Shown: positions 1 to 7,742, counted from the stretch's first letter. The stretch is DNA of 11,430 nucleotides from Pavlovales sp. CCMP2436 (GCA_026770615.1 MU631707.1:101082-112511), one strand, 5' to 3'. A program made the numbers and translations. The notes: generated by a model from the sequence alone, not told the origin.

Positions 1-60
1 ACATACATATATTAGCGGCTCAGCATGGTTCAACAGGTGTTGTTCAGTCACTGGCTTGGT
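1..60 (+). repeat. Copy of a short dispersed repeat end ('Y')
   Basis: About 50 bases starting at ATTAGCGGCTCAGCATGG near position 11 and ending at CTTGGTCG near 60 recur almost unchanged at 3886-3936, with only two substitutions. Both copies follow an AT-rich run and both lose similarity right after CTTGGTCG, so that point looks like an element terminus. The 5' extent lies outside the window here. I do not recognise the family. It is not protein-coding as far as I can see. Confidence 0.6.
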
Positions 61-154
61 CGACGTCAGGCTGAGGTCGAGCGATCGATACATACACACA
101 TCGCCAGGCAGAATCCCCCTACACACGATATACGTGATCTGCTGATTGCTATTC

Positions 155-617
155 AGCGTCGGTCTCGTTGGGCGCCAATGCGGCCACGTGGCTCTCGTTG
201 CGAGACTTGTACCGCGCTCTGTTGCGCGTGCGCCAGCTCGCAAAGGCGTCGCCAGCGCTGGCCGTCGGCGGTTCCTCCCACTCGGCGCCAGTTTCCGCGC
301 ACGCCTGTCGCAGCTCATTCACGATGTCGATTTGCGCTTGCGCCCGCGCGTGCCGTTCGAGCCTCCCGATGCGTACTCGCCCGTCGGCGCGGCCTCGTAC
401 GCCACGGCCCACTAAGTGCACCGCACCTGCAACGCAGCGTCGGTCTCGTTGCGCGCCAATGCGGCCGCGTGGCTCTCTTTGCGAGACTTGTACCGCGCTC
501 TGTTGCGCGTGCGCCAGCTCGCAAAGGTGTCGCCAGTGCTGGCCGTCGGCGGCTCCTCCCACTCGGCGCCGGTCTCCACGCATGCCTGTCGCAGCTCAAC
601 CACGATGTCAATGCGCG
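155..617. repeat. Diverged tandem duplication (2 x ~185 bp, 278-bp spacing)
   Basis: Bases 155-340 and 433-617 are the same sequence with about 14 differences. On the minus strand each copy reads as about 55 residues, including the shared stretch TGAEWEEPPTAS and then FASWRTRNRARYKSR, ending in NETDA. The two copies are in different frames because their spacing of 278 is not a multiple of 3. The later minus-strand copy ends NETDAE-stop. In the other, CAG|GTGCGG follows the repeat and could be a splice donor, so they might be two duplicated exons. Of 11 amino-acid-level changes counted, seven are replacements and four silent, which gives little support for selection on this frame. Family not recognised. 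The plus-strand frames are Arg/Ala/Cys-rich and look like compositional shadows. Confidence 0.7.
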
Positions 618-790
618 CTTACGCTCGCTTGCGGTCGGGGCCATGGGCGAGACGGCCGGGATTGGCGGGTTGCGGGTGGACTTGCGCAACTGGCATTCGA
701 CACCGCACTTGCTCGCATGACAGCCACGCGCTCGATGTGTGTAGACACACGACGGGAAGGCGAGCACAAGCTGAAGCAGCATGCGACGTG

Positions 791-1078
791 TCAGACACGC
801 TTGAGCACCCGCTTGAAGATGAGCCGCTTGAATGAATGCGGCGTGAATGTCGACGTCGCAGGCGGCGGGCTGGGCGGTGGGCTCGCCGGTGGGCTGAACG
901 GTGGGCTCGGCGGCGGGCTGGGCGGCGGGCTGGGCGGCGTGCTGGGCAGCGTGCTGGGCGGCGTGCTGGGCGGCGGGCTCGGCGGTGGCGCTCGCTCGAC
1001 GGCGGGTTGCGGCGCTGGGACGAGCGGAAGCCAGAAGAGACTGCGGCGCGAAAAGCGGCGGTATTGGTTTAAATGTGA
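791..1078 (-). other. Possible exon end with Ser/Pro-rich repeats
   Basis: Between an upstream stop near 1080 and a TGA at 793-791 the minus strand is open without a Met. It reads a basic lead, then a run of SPPP and STPP tetrapeptides, then ATSTFTPHSFKRLIFKRV and a stop. Such Ser-Pro3 runs are typical of hydroxyproline-rich extracellular or cell-wall proteins of algae and plants. A splice acceptor could lie at CGCCGCAG just upstream. The whole signal could equally be the chance reading of a 12-bp GC-rich minisatellite, because other frames give equally regular peptides (GGGL on plus, AQPA on minus). No neighbouring exon was identified. Confidence 0.25.
864..983. repeat. 12-bp GC-rich minisatellite, 10 units
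   Basis: Ten consecutive 12-base units match the consensus GGCGGGCTGGGC with 0 to 3 changes each; three units in the middle carry GTG in place of GGG. The period is a multiple of 3, so every frame is open or nearly so, which explains the long spurious frames around it. Confidence 0.9.
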
Positions 1079-1080
1079 TT

Positions 1081-1758
1081 AAACGTGATTAAGCCAGTAG
1101 GTTATTGTAACTGTTGTTTGTACTGGGTGTCAGTTGAAATTTTTAAAAAATATTGTCAGTTGACATTTTTGGGATACAATTATTGGAATAAAATTTAAAT
1201 GACGTGCGCTAATGCGCAGCTCGCCTAACCGCCGGGGGCGGTAACCTGGTCTAGTCCCAGGCGGCGGGGTGACTCAATAATTTACCACTTATAGTAGCGG
1301 CTGGACCCTTCAGAGTCGGGTTTCCAGGATATTAACTTACCACTCAAAAGTTGCACTTTTAATTGGGAACTCAAAACCTAGCGAAAATTCGAAATTGTGA
1401 TGACACCAACGTTCTCGTCAGAGTATGTGATATTGTATGATTCACACTATATCACTTTGAGGAATCAGACCACACGGGGGAGGCTTCCTCCTCGTGGAAA
1501 CGTGTCGGCTAGGCTGTGCTGTTGAGGCACGTCATCCTGAAACTATTAATTTCACGCCATAGTCAGTTAATGATGCCATCCGAGCACATCGGCAAATCCC
1601 GCCATTGTGCCGTGTATTAATTCCGCTCGCTCGACCTCTCATCGTCACACAACCACACAAAACGTCACTTTCGCAAGTCAGGCAAGGGAGTCCACCGTGC
1701 CAGCAGGTACCTTCAGCTGCGCCTATGCTGAAGGCCCACCACTGACAAAAAAATCACG
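1081..1758. other. Intergenic DNA, no gene seen
   Basis: Base composition drops sharply in GC after 1080. I see no convincing reading frame or RNA gene. Small structures: a near direct repeat of GTCAGTTGA at about 1129 and 1156, and a perfect 8-bp stem CCTTCAGC/GCTGAAGG at 1710-1717 and 1727-1734 with a 9-base loop. The stem-loop lacks the histone mRNA consensus and its role is unknown. Confidence 0.5.
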
Positions 1759-2199
1759 TTGTTGAGTATTGCCGAAAGTGCGCCCAAGTCCTCGCCCAAG
1801 GATTTTGCCGTCGCTGCGTCAGGCCCGCATATTTTTTTACCCGTTGTCGTCACCACTGTTGACAGGTCCGATGGAGACCTGTCAGGCCGGACGGACGTAG
1901 TGCTAGATATTTACACAAATTTCGGCCGAAGCAACCGAAGCCGGACGCTCCGAATCCCGGGCTCAGTGCTGCCATTTGACAGCCCTCGGCCCGCCGACTT
2001 ATCATATCGCAACTGGCATCTGCGTGCGTGCCTCGGCACTGCAATGGGCTTCCCGATGACTTACACTGTCATGCGGCGCAATGTGGACTGCGTCGGTGCG
2101 TGGGGTGAGACACCGCAGTGGAACCTATCTTCGAACCAACCCAAAACGAAATCGCCTGCTTCGGAGCTCAGTCGGCGTTTTGATATCACCACAAGGTGA
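1759..2199 (+). CDS. Doubtful hypothetical ORF
   Basis: A 146-codon frame opens with TTG in the supplied reading and has no recognised domain. It starts AT-flanked and ends in a Ser/Arg-rich tail. Composition is fairly balanced (for example VVLDIYTNFGRSNRSRTL), which is why it is listed, but no family match is recalled and no splice partner was found. A 9-bp perfect inverted repeat (TGACAGGTC/GACCTGTCA, about 1860-1884) lies inside it. It may be a decayed transposon fragment or chance. Confidence 0.15.
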   Translation: MLSIAESAPKSSPKDFAVAASGPHIFLPVVVTTVDRSDGDLSGRTDVVLDIYTNFGRSNRSRTLRIPGSVLPFDSPRPADLSYRNWHLRACLGTAMGFPMTYTVMRRNVDCVGAWGETPQWNLSSNQPKTKSPASELSRRFDITTR

Positions 2200-2589
2200 C
2201 GCTGAAATTCGACAGAGTGACGCTCAGACACTGACACCCGAGGCCACCTCGACGCAGATACTGCGCCTCGAGCGGTAGAAGTGGCATCATAGCATTACAT
2301 ATCGGAGCGCTTAGATCAGCCTGACTTGAACTTGAAACGTACCGCCAGTCCGAACCCCCCTACATTAACATATCATACCACAAACACGGCAAGGGGTGAT
2401 TACACTCTACAGCCAACTCAGTCTCTCTATTAAGTAAGTCATATAGTATTTTTCTTTACGATAGAGCGGTCGGGCTATGTGTGTGTACTCCCCAACTCAA
2501 AAAATTGGGTGCATGGTTACACACTACATACCGTCAGCCGAGAAGCCCCAGATAGGGGGACCACCGTCTCCAAGGGCCAGGTAGGAGTA
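2200..2589. other. Intergenic DNA, no gene seen
   Basis: No supported coding or RNA gene. A compound inverted repeat is visible at 2481-2524: GTGTGTA pairs with TACACAC and, inside it, CCCAA with TTGGG. The last 70 bases lead into the first MITE. Confidence 0.4.
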
Positions 2590-2757
2590 CAGTCATAGAC
2601 GGGCATTAAGAAAGCAGAGAATCAGAGTGAGGCTAACTTTCTTAGCAAAATACATACAAACAATAGTTACATTACATACAAACAATGCTTAACTGGCACA
2701 AACATTGAGGCTCAGTTTCTTAATGCCGAGCTTTCTTAATGCCCGTCTATGACTATA
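2588..2757. mobile_element. MITE copy 1 (166 bp, TA target site)
   Basis: The element spans 2590-2755. Its terminal inverted repeats of about 25 bp, AGTCATAGACGGGCATTAAG inward at the left and the reverse complement at 2730-2754 on the right, are perfect apart from the outermost base. It is flanked by TA at 2588-2589 and 2756-2757. TA duplications and CAGT-type ends are hallmarks of Tc1/mariner-superfamily non-autonomous elements. The interior has two copies of TACATACAAACAAT and direct repeats of GAGGCTNANTTTCTTA near each end. No coding capacity, so it would need a transposase in trans. Confidence 0.93.
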
Positions 2758-3027
2758 TCACAGGGCCACAACGTCCAAGTTTTTTCAATATCTGGACGCG
2801 TCTGCGACACAGTACTGCGCTGCCCAGGTTAATTGGCCGCTTTGCATCTTTTCCTTTGAGCGAGTTTTCCGGGTTTTTTTTGGTTTTTTTGGCTAGGTCG
2901 GTTTAAGCTCATTGGTCGATCCAAGTCGATTTCAGCTACCTTGAGAATGCAATATGGGGGATCCAAGATAATACTCGACGATCCAAGATCCCCTGGTAAA
3001 ATAGTGATTATTGACGATCCAAGATCT
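2756..3027. repeat. AT-rich stretch with four GATCCAAG repeats
   Basis: GATCCAAG occurs at about 2918, 2960, 2980 and 3016, the last three extended to GATCCAAGAT. The 3rd and 4th also share the preceding GAC and a following CCCT or TCCT. On the minus strand this produces a repeated DLGSS peptide, but no gene is evident. The region lies where an inverted arm of repeat X would be expected by comparison with 4587-4815, and has nothing in common with that arm. Confidence 0.6.
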
Positions 3028-3323
3028 CCTAGGGCCTTCTCCCGGTCACCGGTCATTCAGAGGAGCCGGGGAGCCGTCGCGCGCCTCATAGGCGAGCCGT
3101 GTGCCCTTCTCCTCTGAAGACCCGCCTGATCGCACCCTGTCCCAGGCGAACGAGGGCGCGACGGCCGCACCTGCGCGCCTCAAATGCGACATGGCGCGCT
3201 CGGGGAGCACCCCCGGCAAGCACTACAGTCATAGACGGGCATTAGGAAAGCAGAGAATCAGAGTGAGGCTAACTTTCTTAGCAAAATACATAGAAAAAAT
3301 AGCTACATATCTCAGGAAAGCTC

Positions 3324-3880
3324 GTGCCCAGGACAGGGTATTCGGCCTCGCACTACCCGGCCCCCACCCAAACGGCCCGAACGCCAGCATCGGCCCGATC
3401 GAGGCCAAGCTCAACACCGTCAAGCCGATCCGCGGGATCGTCATCGGCGCTTTCGGTGAGGTCAGCGCCGACACGCACTCGCTCGTCAAAGAAATCGCGG
3501 CGCAGGGAGGCCGCAAGATGTACGCGCTGATGGGCGTGAGTCCGATTGAGGCGGCCGCGCGCATCAAGAAGCAGCTCATCGACACGATCGGTACGATCGC
3601 GGCACGCGCCGCACGCGGCCATGCGCAGCTGCTGCTCGCGCGCTTGAGCGCGCTGGCCCCGATCACTGCCCAGCGTGGGAACACGACAAACAGCAACCAG
3701 CAGATCATCTCCCTAAACGCCCTTGCTCGGGCACACTACCGGAGATCCATCGGCACGCGCGGTGGCGCCCAAGCCAGCGCAGCCGACTAAGGCACGCAGC
3801 AGGCAATGGGCGACGCAGCGCTCAGACCAGCACAACATTCAGAGCAGTCAGACGCCAGCTTGAATCCCTATCAGTAATAT
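3324..3880 (+). pseudogene. Retroelement C-terminal fragment, copy 1 (longest)
   Basis: An open frame ending in TAA at 3788-3790 carries about 150 protein-like residues: ASIGPIEAKLNTVKPIRG, then IVIGAFGEVSADTHSLVKEI, a segment GGRKMYALMGVSPIEAAARI, and a C-terminus RGGAQASAAD. About 90 bases of 3' UTR end in CCAGCTTGAATCCCTATCA followed by an AT run. The 3' part recurs at 7891-8188 and 10059-10180 with different 5' truncation points and the same 3' end, which is the signature of non-LTR retrotransposon (LINE-like) insertion. The GAFGE..S...H.L motif reminds me of C-terminal tails of reverse-transcriptase polyproteins in algae, from memory only. No reverse transcriptase or endonuclease domain remains, so it is a dead fragment. 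The frame continues upstream into MITE and X sequence, which is not part of the gene. Confidence 0.75.
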
Positions 3881-3885
3881 ATATA

Positions 3886-3936
3886 TTAGCGGCTCAGCAT
3901 GGTTCAACGGGTGTTGTTCAGTTACTGGCTTGGTCG
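3886..3936 (+). repeat. Second copy of repeat end 'Y'
   Basis: Near-identical to the start of the window (about 11-60). It lies between the AT-rich tail of the retroelement fragment and the right half of MITE copy 2, and ends exactly where the MITE resumes. It is absent after the 3' ends of the two other retroelement copies, so it is a separate element or a flanking piece carried in. Confidence 0.7.
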
Positions 3937-4310
3937 TTACATACAAACAATGCTCAACTGGCTCTAACATTGAGGCTCATTTTTTAATACCGAGCTTTCT
4001 TAATGCCCGTCTATGACTGTAGCCCTCCCTACACACCAGCGGTACCACCTCCGGGCGTGGCGCGGCAGGAATCCGAGTCCCCGCGGCGTAGACGGCCGGG
4101 TGCTCAAAAAAAATCACCATTTTTGTATGTACTTATTACATTAATTTATTTGCGCTGATTTTTTATTCGTGTTGGGCAATATTAAGCTACCCAAATGCGC
4201 CCGGAGGGTTGGTGATTGGGTTTTAACTTTTCAGCCGGCGGGGACGTCGAGAAGGCCTCCTTATGTAGTGTGTACCAAATGCGACGTATCTATTGCGTCG
4301 AGGAGTATAC

Positions 4311-4480
4311 TACAGGGGATCGCGGGCAATTAGAACGGCGCTATTTGAAGCTGAGGCTGAGTTTCTTAGCAAATTACATACAAACTATGCTTAACTTTTC
4401 TTAAATTACATACAAACAATGCACAAAAATAGGCTCAGTTTCTTAACACGACGGTTTCTTATTACCCGCGATACCCTGTA
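4311..4480. mobile_element. MITE copy 3, related subfamily (166 bp, TA target site)
   Basis: Spans 4313-4478 between TA dinucleotides. The left end CAGGGGATCGCGGGCAATTA and the reverse complement of the right end match at 20 of 23 positions. Length equals copy 1 exactly. The interior shares GAGGCTGAGTTTCTTAGCAAA and two TTACATACAAAC motifs with copies 1 and 2, while the outer termini differ, so it is a sister subfamily with diverged ends. No coding capacity. Confidence 0.9.
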
Positions 4481-4489
4481 TACACTATG

Positions 4490-4575
4490 AAGCCGCAGGG
4501 AGCTGATGGAGGAAGGGGCAGGAGGGGTAACTTGCAGAAAGAGGTGGGGATAGGGGGGGAGGGGGGGGGTTAATC
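4490..4575 (+). repeat. Purine-rich, G-rich low-complexity tract
   Basis: Runs of AGGGG, GGGGGGAGGGGGGGGG and similar purine blocks separate MITE copy 3 from the X palindrome. Such a tract can form G-quadruplex or triplex DNA; nothing else is evident. Confidence 0.7.
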
Positions 4576-4586
4576 TCTTACCTCCT

Positions 4587-5320
4587 CGTAGTCGCGGGGA
4601 CTCGGATATCAGCCGCGTCGCGCCCGGAGTGAGGGTTGCTGGGTTGTTGATGGCCTGATGTTAGCAGGGGGTGCTTTCCGATCGCGCCATGTCGCCTTTG
4701 AGGCGCGCACCCCGCTGCGGCCGTCGCGCCCTCGTTCGCCTGAGGCGGGGGGCGATCAGGGACGATGAGGCGAGTTTTCGGAGGAGAAGGGCATACAGCT
4801 CGCCTATGAGGCGCGTGACGGATCCCCGGGCCTTCTCCCGGCCCCTGGGCCTTCAGAGGGGGCGGGGAGCTGTGGCGCGCCTCATAGGCGAGCGGTGTGC
4901 CCTTCTCCAAAGACCCGCCTCATCATCGTCCCCCGTCCCTTGCAAACGAGGGCGCGACGGCCGCACCTGCGCGCCTCAAATGTTACATGGCGCGCCCACG
5001 GAGCACCCCCTGCAAATATCAGGCTCGCCCACAACCCAGCAACCCCCCCTCCGGGCGCGGCGTGGCTAATATCTGAGTCCCTGCTGCGTAGATGGCGGGT
5101 TCTCAATAGTTGAAAAACATCACCATTTTGTACATATATTTATTTATTTACGTCAGCACTCATTTTTTTTGTAGTGTCCGCTTGTCAGCTAGTCAAATTT
5201 AGAAAAAAAATTCAGGTCCCAGGCTATCGGGCTCTAACTTTCAGCAGGCGAGGACGCCTGAATGGTCTACATATGTAGTGTGAGAAGTGTGTACCCAAAT
5301 CGCAATGCTGCGCACCTGGC
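4587..5320. repeat. Repeat X copy 2 with inverted arm (long palindrome)
   Basis: The core is CGCCTATGAGGCGCG at 4801-4815 and its exact reverse complement at 4876-4890, 60 bases apart. Imperfect complementarity continues outward to about 4587 on the left and about 5072 on the right, with matched landmarks such as GAGGGCGCGACGGCCGC, GACATGGCGCG/TACATGGCGCG, CAACCCAGCAACC, CTCCGGGCGCG and GAGTCCC. The right arm plus the AT-rich tail (5073-5320) aligns with X copy 1; copy 1 lacks the left arm. This fits a fold-back type element or a head-to-head insertion. Long GC-rich open frames across it are symmetry artefacts. Confidence 0.85.
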
Positions 5321-5791
5321 AACGTTTTGAATATCGGAAAGTGTAAATGTTCCTGGTCAATGTATACGGTCTTAACCGGCGATGAGTCATCAAAAATACT
5401 TAAGTGTATTTATATAATATTTGTTTGATTAATATTTGTTTTCACAAGCCAACTAACTAGATATTAGACTTTAGATAGCCGGAAGGGGGGATATGAATCT
5501 CGCTGGGGTCCGATGTCTAGAGCGGACAACGGCCATCGATTGGGGCGCTCAAGTGCAGGGGGCGCTGCGAGCGGCCTGGGTGGCAGCAGGCAGTAGCGGC
5601 CGCAGCTCGGTGGCGGCGCGCTGCAGCCCCTCGCGCGCCACCTGCGAGTCCCCCGCGAACCATCGCGGAGAGGCCGCGCGGTCCTTGGTGGAGAAGAGAG
5701 AGGAGTTGGGAGGGCAGCTCGAGCAGCGGAGGGCAGGAGGCAGCGGACGGCAGTTGCTGCTCCCACTCCTCTCGACTAGCGCCAGAGCGAC
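5321..5791. other. Downstream flank of the nucleotidase gene
   Basis: 5321-5470 is AT-rich; 5480-5791 is GC-rich and probably includes the 3' untranslated region of the minus-strand nucleotidase gene. No separate gene is supported. The annotated stop TGA (5794-5792) overlaps a good splice-donor string GTGAGT, so a further intron and exon here cannot be excluded, although the protein already ends where related sequences do. Confidence 0.4.
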
Positions 5792-7742
5792 TCACGCGCG
5801 CTCGTTGCGATCGTGCGGCATCACGTCGACGATGGTGTGGAAGCGCGTGCGCGGCGAGTAGAAGGCGAGGTGCGAGGCGCGCGCGGCGTATAGGCAGGCG
5901 TAGTCCTCGACCTGCTGCGCGAAGCGGCTGTTCTGGTAGCCCGTCTTGAAGAGCTGGCCCCACGCGGGGTGGAACTTGCGGTGGTAGGCGAGCACGTGCT
6001 CCGCCAACTCCAACTTCTTCGCGCCCAGCGCCGCGCCGAGCACCGCCTGCTGCTCCACCGCCTCGCCGGTAGAGAGACGCTCGCCACCCCTACCACCGCC
6101 CGCGTGCGTCGCCGCCTCCTGCTGCATCAGCTCGAGCTGCGCCAACTCCTCCTCCAGCTCCAGCAGCTCGTCGCGCGCGTCTGCGATGGCCTCGCGCAGC
6201 TGCGGATTCTCGAAGTTGATGGCGCTCTCCTGCTCCAGCTCGGGCACCACGAGCATGGTCCGCCAGCCGAGCGTGCGCTTGGCGCGCAGCACGTCCGAGT
6301 ACATGTGATCGCCTGCACGTGTGTGTGTGCGTGTGTGTGGATGTGTGTGTGTGCGTATGATCGCCTGCACGTGAGTTGAGCAGTTATCAGAGGGACTCGA
6401 AGAATGAGAGGTAACTTACATTGATCTACATATGTGTATATATACGTATGCATGTAGTCCCTGCAATCAGAGGGGCATGGGCAAGGAGCCGAAAGCCTGA
6501 GACAGGCGCACTTGATTCAAAGGGGCGTGCGCTGCAGGCGTGTGACTTGCACCTGGGGGCAGGCAGCAGCTCATAATACACCAATAAAGCAATTAACTTC
6601 ATCATCATTAAAAAAAAAGAAAAAAAAAGCGTGCCAACGTAGAGCAGTCGATCGAAGCTCGAGAGACCCACCAGCTTGTGTAGGTGGTTGTACGTGCCGC
6701 CCTGGAAGATCTTGCCCGCCGCGAGCACCTTGGTCACGGAGGCGGGCGAGCTGAACTCGGCGTTCTCGAGGTTGAGCAGCGCACCATCCGGCCGCACGCG
6801 GAAGATGGGCAGGTTGGCGTCGAGGAGGAAGGCGGGCTTGCGCGCGCCCACGATGATCACGTCGAAGAAGCCTGTCCAGTCCGCGTGGCCAAACGCGGCC
6901 GCGTCCGCGCCGAGGAGGAAGCTCATGACCGCCTCGGTGTACTCCCACGCGCTGTTGGTGACGAGGAAGGGGCGCTGGCCCGCGCTGCGGATGCGATCGA
7001 GCATGCCCGCCATCTCTGGGTCGGCGTCGATGTATTTGGCCGGATCCGCCATCACAGGATCTTTGATCACCCCGTCGCAGTGGCACAGGTCGACTGCGCG
7101 GCGAACGTCGGAGTAGAGTTGCGCGTAGGAGCGGTGAGGCAGTAGCTCGGGCGAGGCGTCCTTCAGGTCAACCAGCTGGCAGTAGAGGCACACGTCAACG
7201 AGCAAGAACGCCGTGTCGATGTTGGCAAAATCAGGCGGGTTGAACGAGGGGCGCTGTCGGTCGTAGAGCTCCTTGCGCTCCTCCGCGCCCATCTCGCTCA
7301 GCCCGTGGTGCGCCACCTTGACGTACTTATGCCTGTCCATCTTTAAGATGTTGCCGCGCGCGCGGTCGATCACGAGCCCGCGCTGGTAGCGCGTGATGTC
7401 TGATCTGAAGGCGAGGATCTCCTGTGGGTAGCCCAACTCAACGAGCTTGGCGATAGCACCGTTATACGCAAGCGCGTCAAATGGCGCGGCCTTGTACTGA
7501 GCTAAAGTGTGGTCCATGTCGAAGCCAGTGGCCTCCATGCGGCCAAGGTTGACCGCGCGGTTGCAGTAGATCGGAGGCCGCTCGCCCGCGGCACGCGCCG
7601 GCGACTTCGAGTCTGCGCCGGTCGCCGTCGCGCGGTCTGCGCCGGTCGCCGTCGCGCGCGTTGGGTTGAGTCGCAACGACTCCGCGCTCTGCCAGCTCAT
7701 CAGCACGGCGATAATCGCCGCGGTGAGCTGGCGAGTCGCCAT
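5792..7742 (-). CDS. HAD-superfamily 5'-nucleotidase (NT5C2/NT5DC-like), two exons
   Basis: Exon 1 is 7742-6635, exon 2 is 6312-5792; the spliced product is about 542 residues. It belongs to the purine 5'-nucleotidase HAD family, which hydrolyses nucleoside monophosphates such as IMP and GMP; the true substrate of this member is unknown. HAD motifs are all present: motif I FDMDHT at about 74-79 (nucleophile D75, acid/base D77), motif II VTNS (261-264), Lys302 in ARKPAF, and motif IV GDHMYSD (D371, D376) recreated by splicing, followed by LGWRTMLVVPELE. A Leu/Glu-rich, probably coiled-coil segment (ELLELEEELAQLEL) follows. The ATG at 7742 is chosen because residues 1-22 form a signal-like segment (MATRQLTAAIIAVLMSW), suggesting ER, secretory or plastid-related targeting, unlike the cytosolic animal enzyme; an in-frame ATG 24 codons upstream (7814) is possible. 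Residues 29-44 are a perfect RATATGAD duplication from a 24-bp tandem repeat. Catalytic residues are intact, so it looks functional. Confidence 0.9.
6313..6634 (-). other. Nucleotidase intron (322 bp, GC-AG) with duplicated acceptor
   Basis: Exon 1 ends CTACGTTG and the intron starts GCACGC; the intron ends GTGCAG and exon 2 starts GCGATCACATG. Only this junction restores the conserved LYVGDH sequence with AG at the acceptor, and no GT donor works, so the intron is GC-AG. A T-rich run follows the donor. CACGTGCAGGCGATCA is present twice, at the true acceptor and 52 bases upstream (about 6357-6372), separated by a CA/TG microsatellite. Use of the upstream site would shift the frame. Confidence 0.85.
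7611..7658. repeat. 24-bp perfect tandem repeat (2 units) in the nucleotidase N-terminus
   Basis: GTCTGCGCCGGTCGCCGTCG plus CGCG is repeated without change at 7611-7634 and 7635-7658. It encodes RATATGAD twice between the signal-like segment and the catalytic domain, a region free to vary in length. Perfect identity suggests it is recent. Confidence 0.9.

Larger units (their letters stand above)
3224..4021. mobile_element. MITE copy 2, split by a 629-bp insertion
   Basis: Termini at 3226 and 4019 are perfect CAGTCATAGACGGGCATTA-type inverted repeats flanked by TA at 3224-3225 and 4020-4021. The left 83 bases (3226-3308) and right 82 bases (3938-4019) align base for base with the two halves of MITE copy 1, so the parent element was about 165-166 bp. 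Everything from 3309 to 3937 is inserted at its exact middle. TACAT occurs on both sides of the insertion, but copy 1 has TACATTACAT there naturally, so a target-site duplication cannot be claimed. Confidence 0.92.
3028..4310 (+). repeat. Dispersed repeat X, copy 1 (interrupted)
   Basis: Bases 3028-3223 and 4022-4310 together align with 4826-5320. Shared landmarks in order are GGCCTTCTCCCGG, GCGCGCCTCATAGGCGAG, GAGGGCGCGACGGCCGCACC, CTCCGGGCG, GAGTCCC, ATCACCATTTT and TGTAGTGTG. MITE copy 2 interrupts it at a TA. Joining the two flanks gives GCAAGCACTAGCCCTCCC, matching GCAAATATCAGGCTCGCCC in copy 2, so copy 2 is an empty-site reference. The family is unknown; it has no credible coding frame. 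Confidence 0.85.

Noticed and set aside
25..1092. Several long plus-strand frames rich in Arg, Ala, Cys and Gly
   Set aside because: They owe their length to GC-rich DNA and the 12-bp repeat, have no domain, and change composition abruptly at repeat borders.
1200..1330. Possible tRNA or small RNA in the structured GC block
   Set aside because: No A or B box, no cloverleaf and no CCA-type end could be fitted.
1708..1736. Stem-loop as a histone mRNA 3' end signal
   Set aside because: Stem and 9-base loop do not match the histone consensus and no histone gene is nearby.
2505..2590. Possible third, inverted copy of repeat X tail (ACACACTACATA)
   Set aside because: Similarity is limited to about a dozen bases, too short to separate from chance.
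4578..5113. Overlapping GC-rich frames on both strands of the X palindrome
   Set aside because: They mirror each other because of the inverted arms, and the equivalent frames are broken in X copy 1.
5517..5963. Minus-strand frame overlapping the end of the nucleotidase gene
   Set aside because: It is in another frame across conserved nucleotidase coding sequence. Only the GTGAGT donor-like string at the stop leaves a small chance of a further exon.
6426..6634. Continuation of the nucleotidase frame past LLYVG into the intron
   Set aside because: The sequence becomes low complexity (FFSFFLMMMK) and loses family similarity, while exon 2 resumes exactly with DHMYSD.
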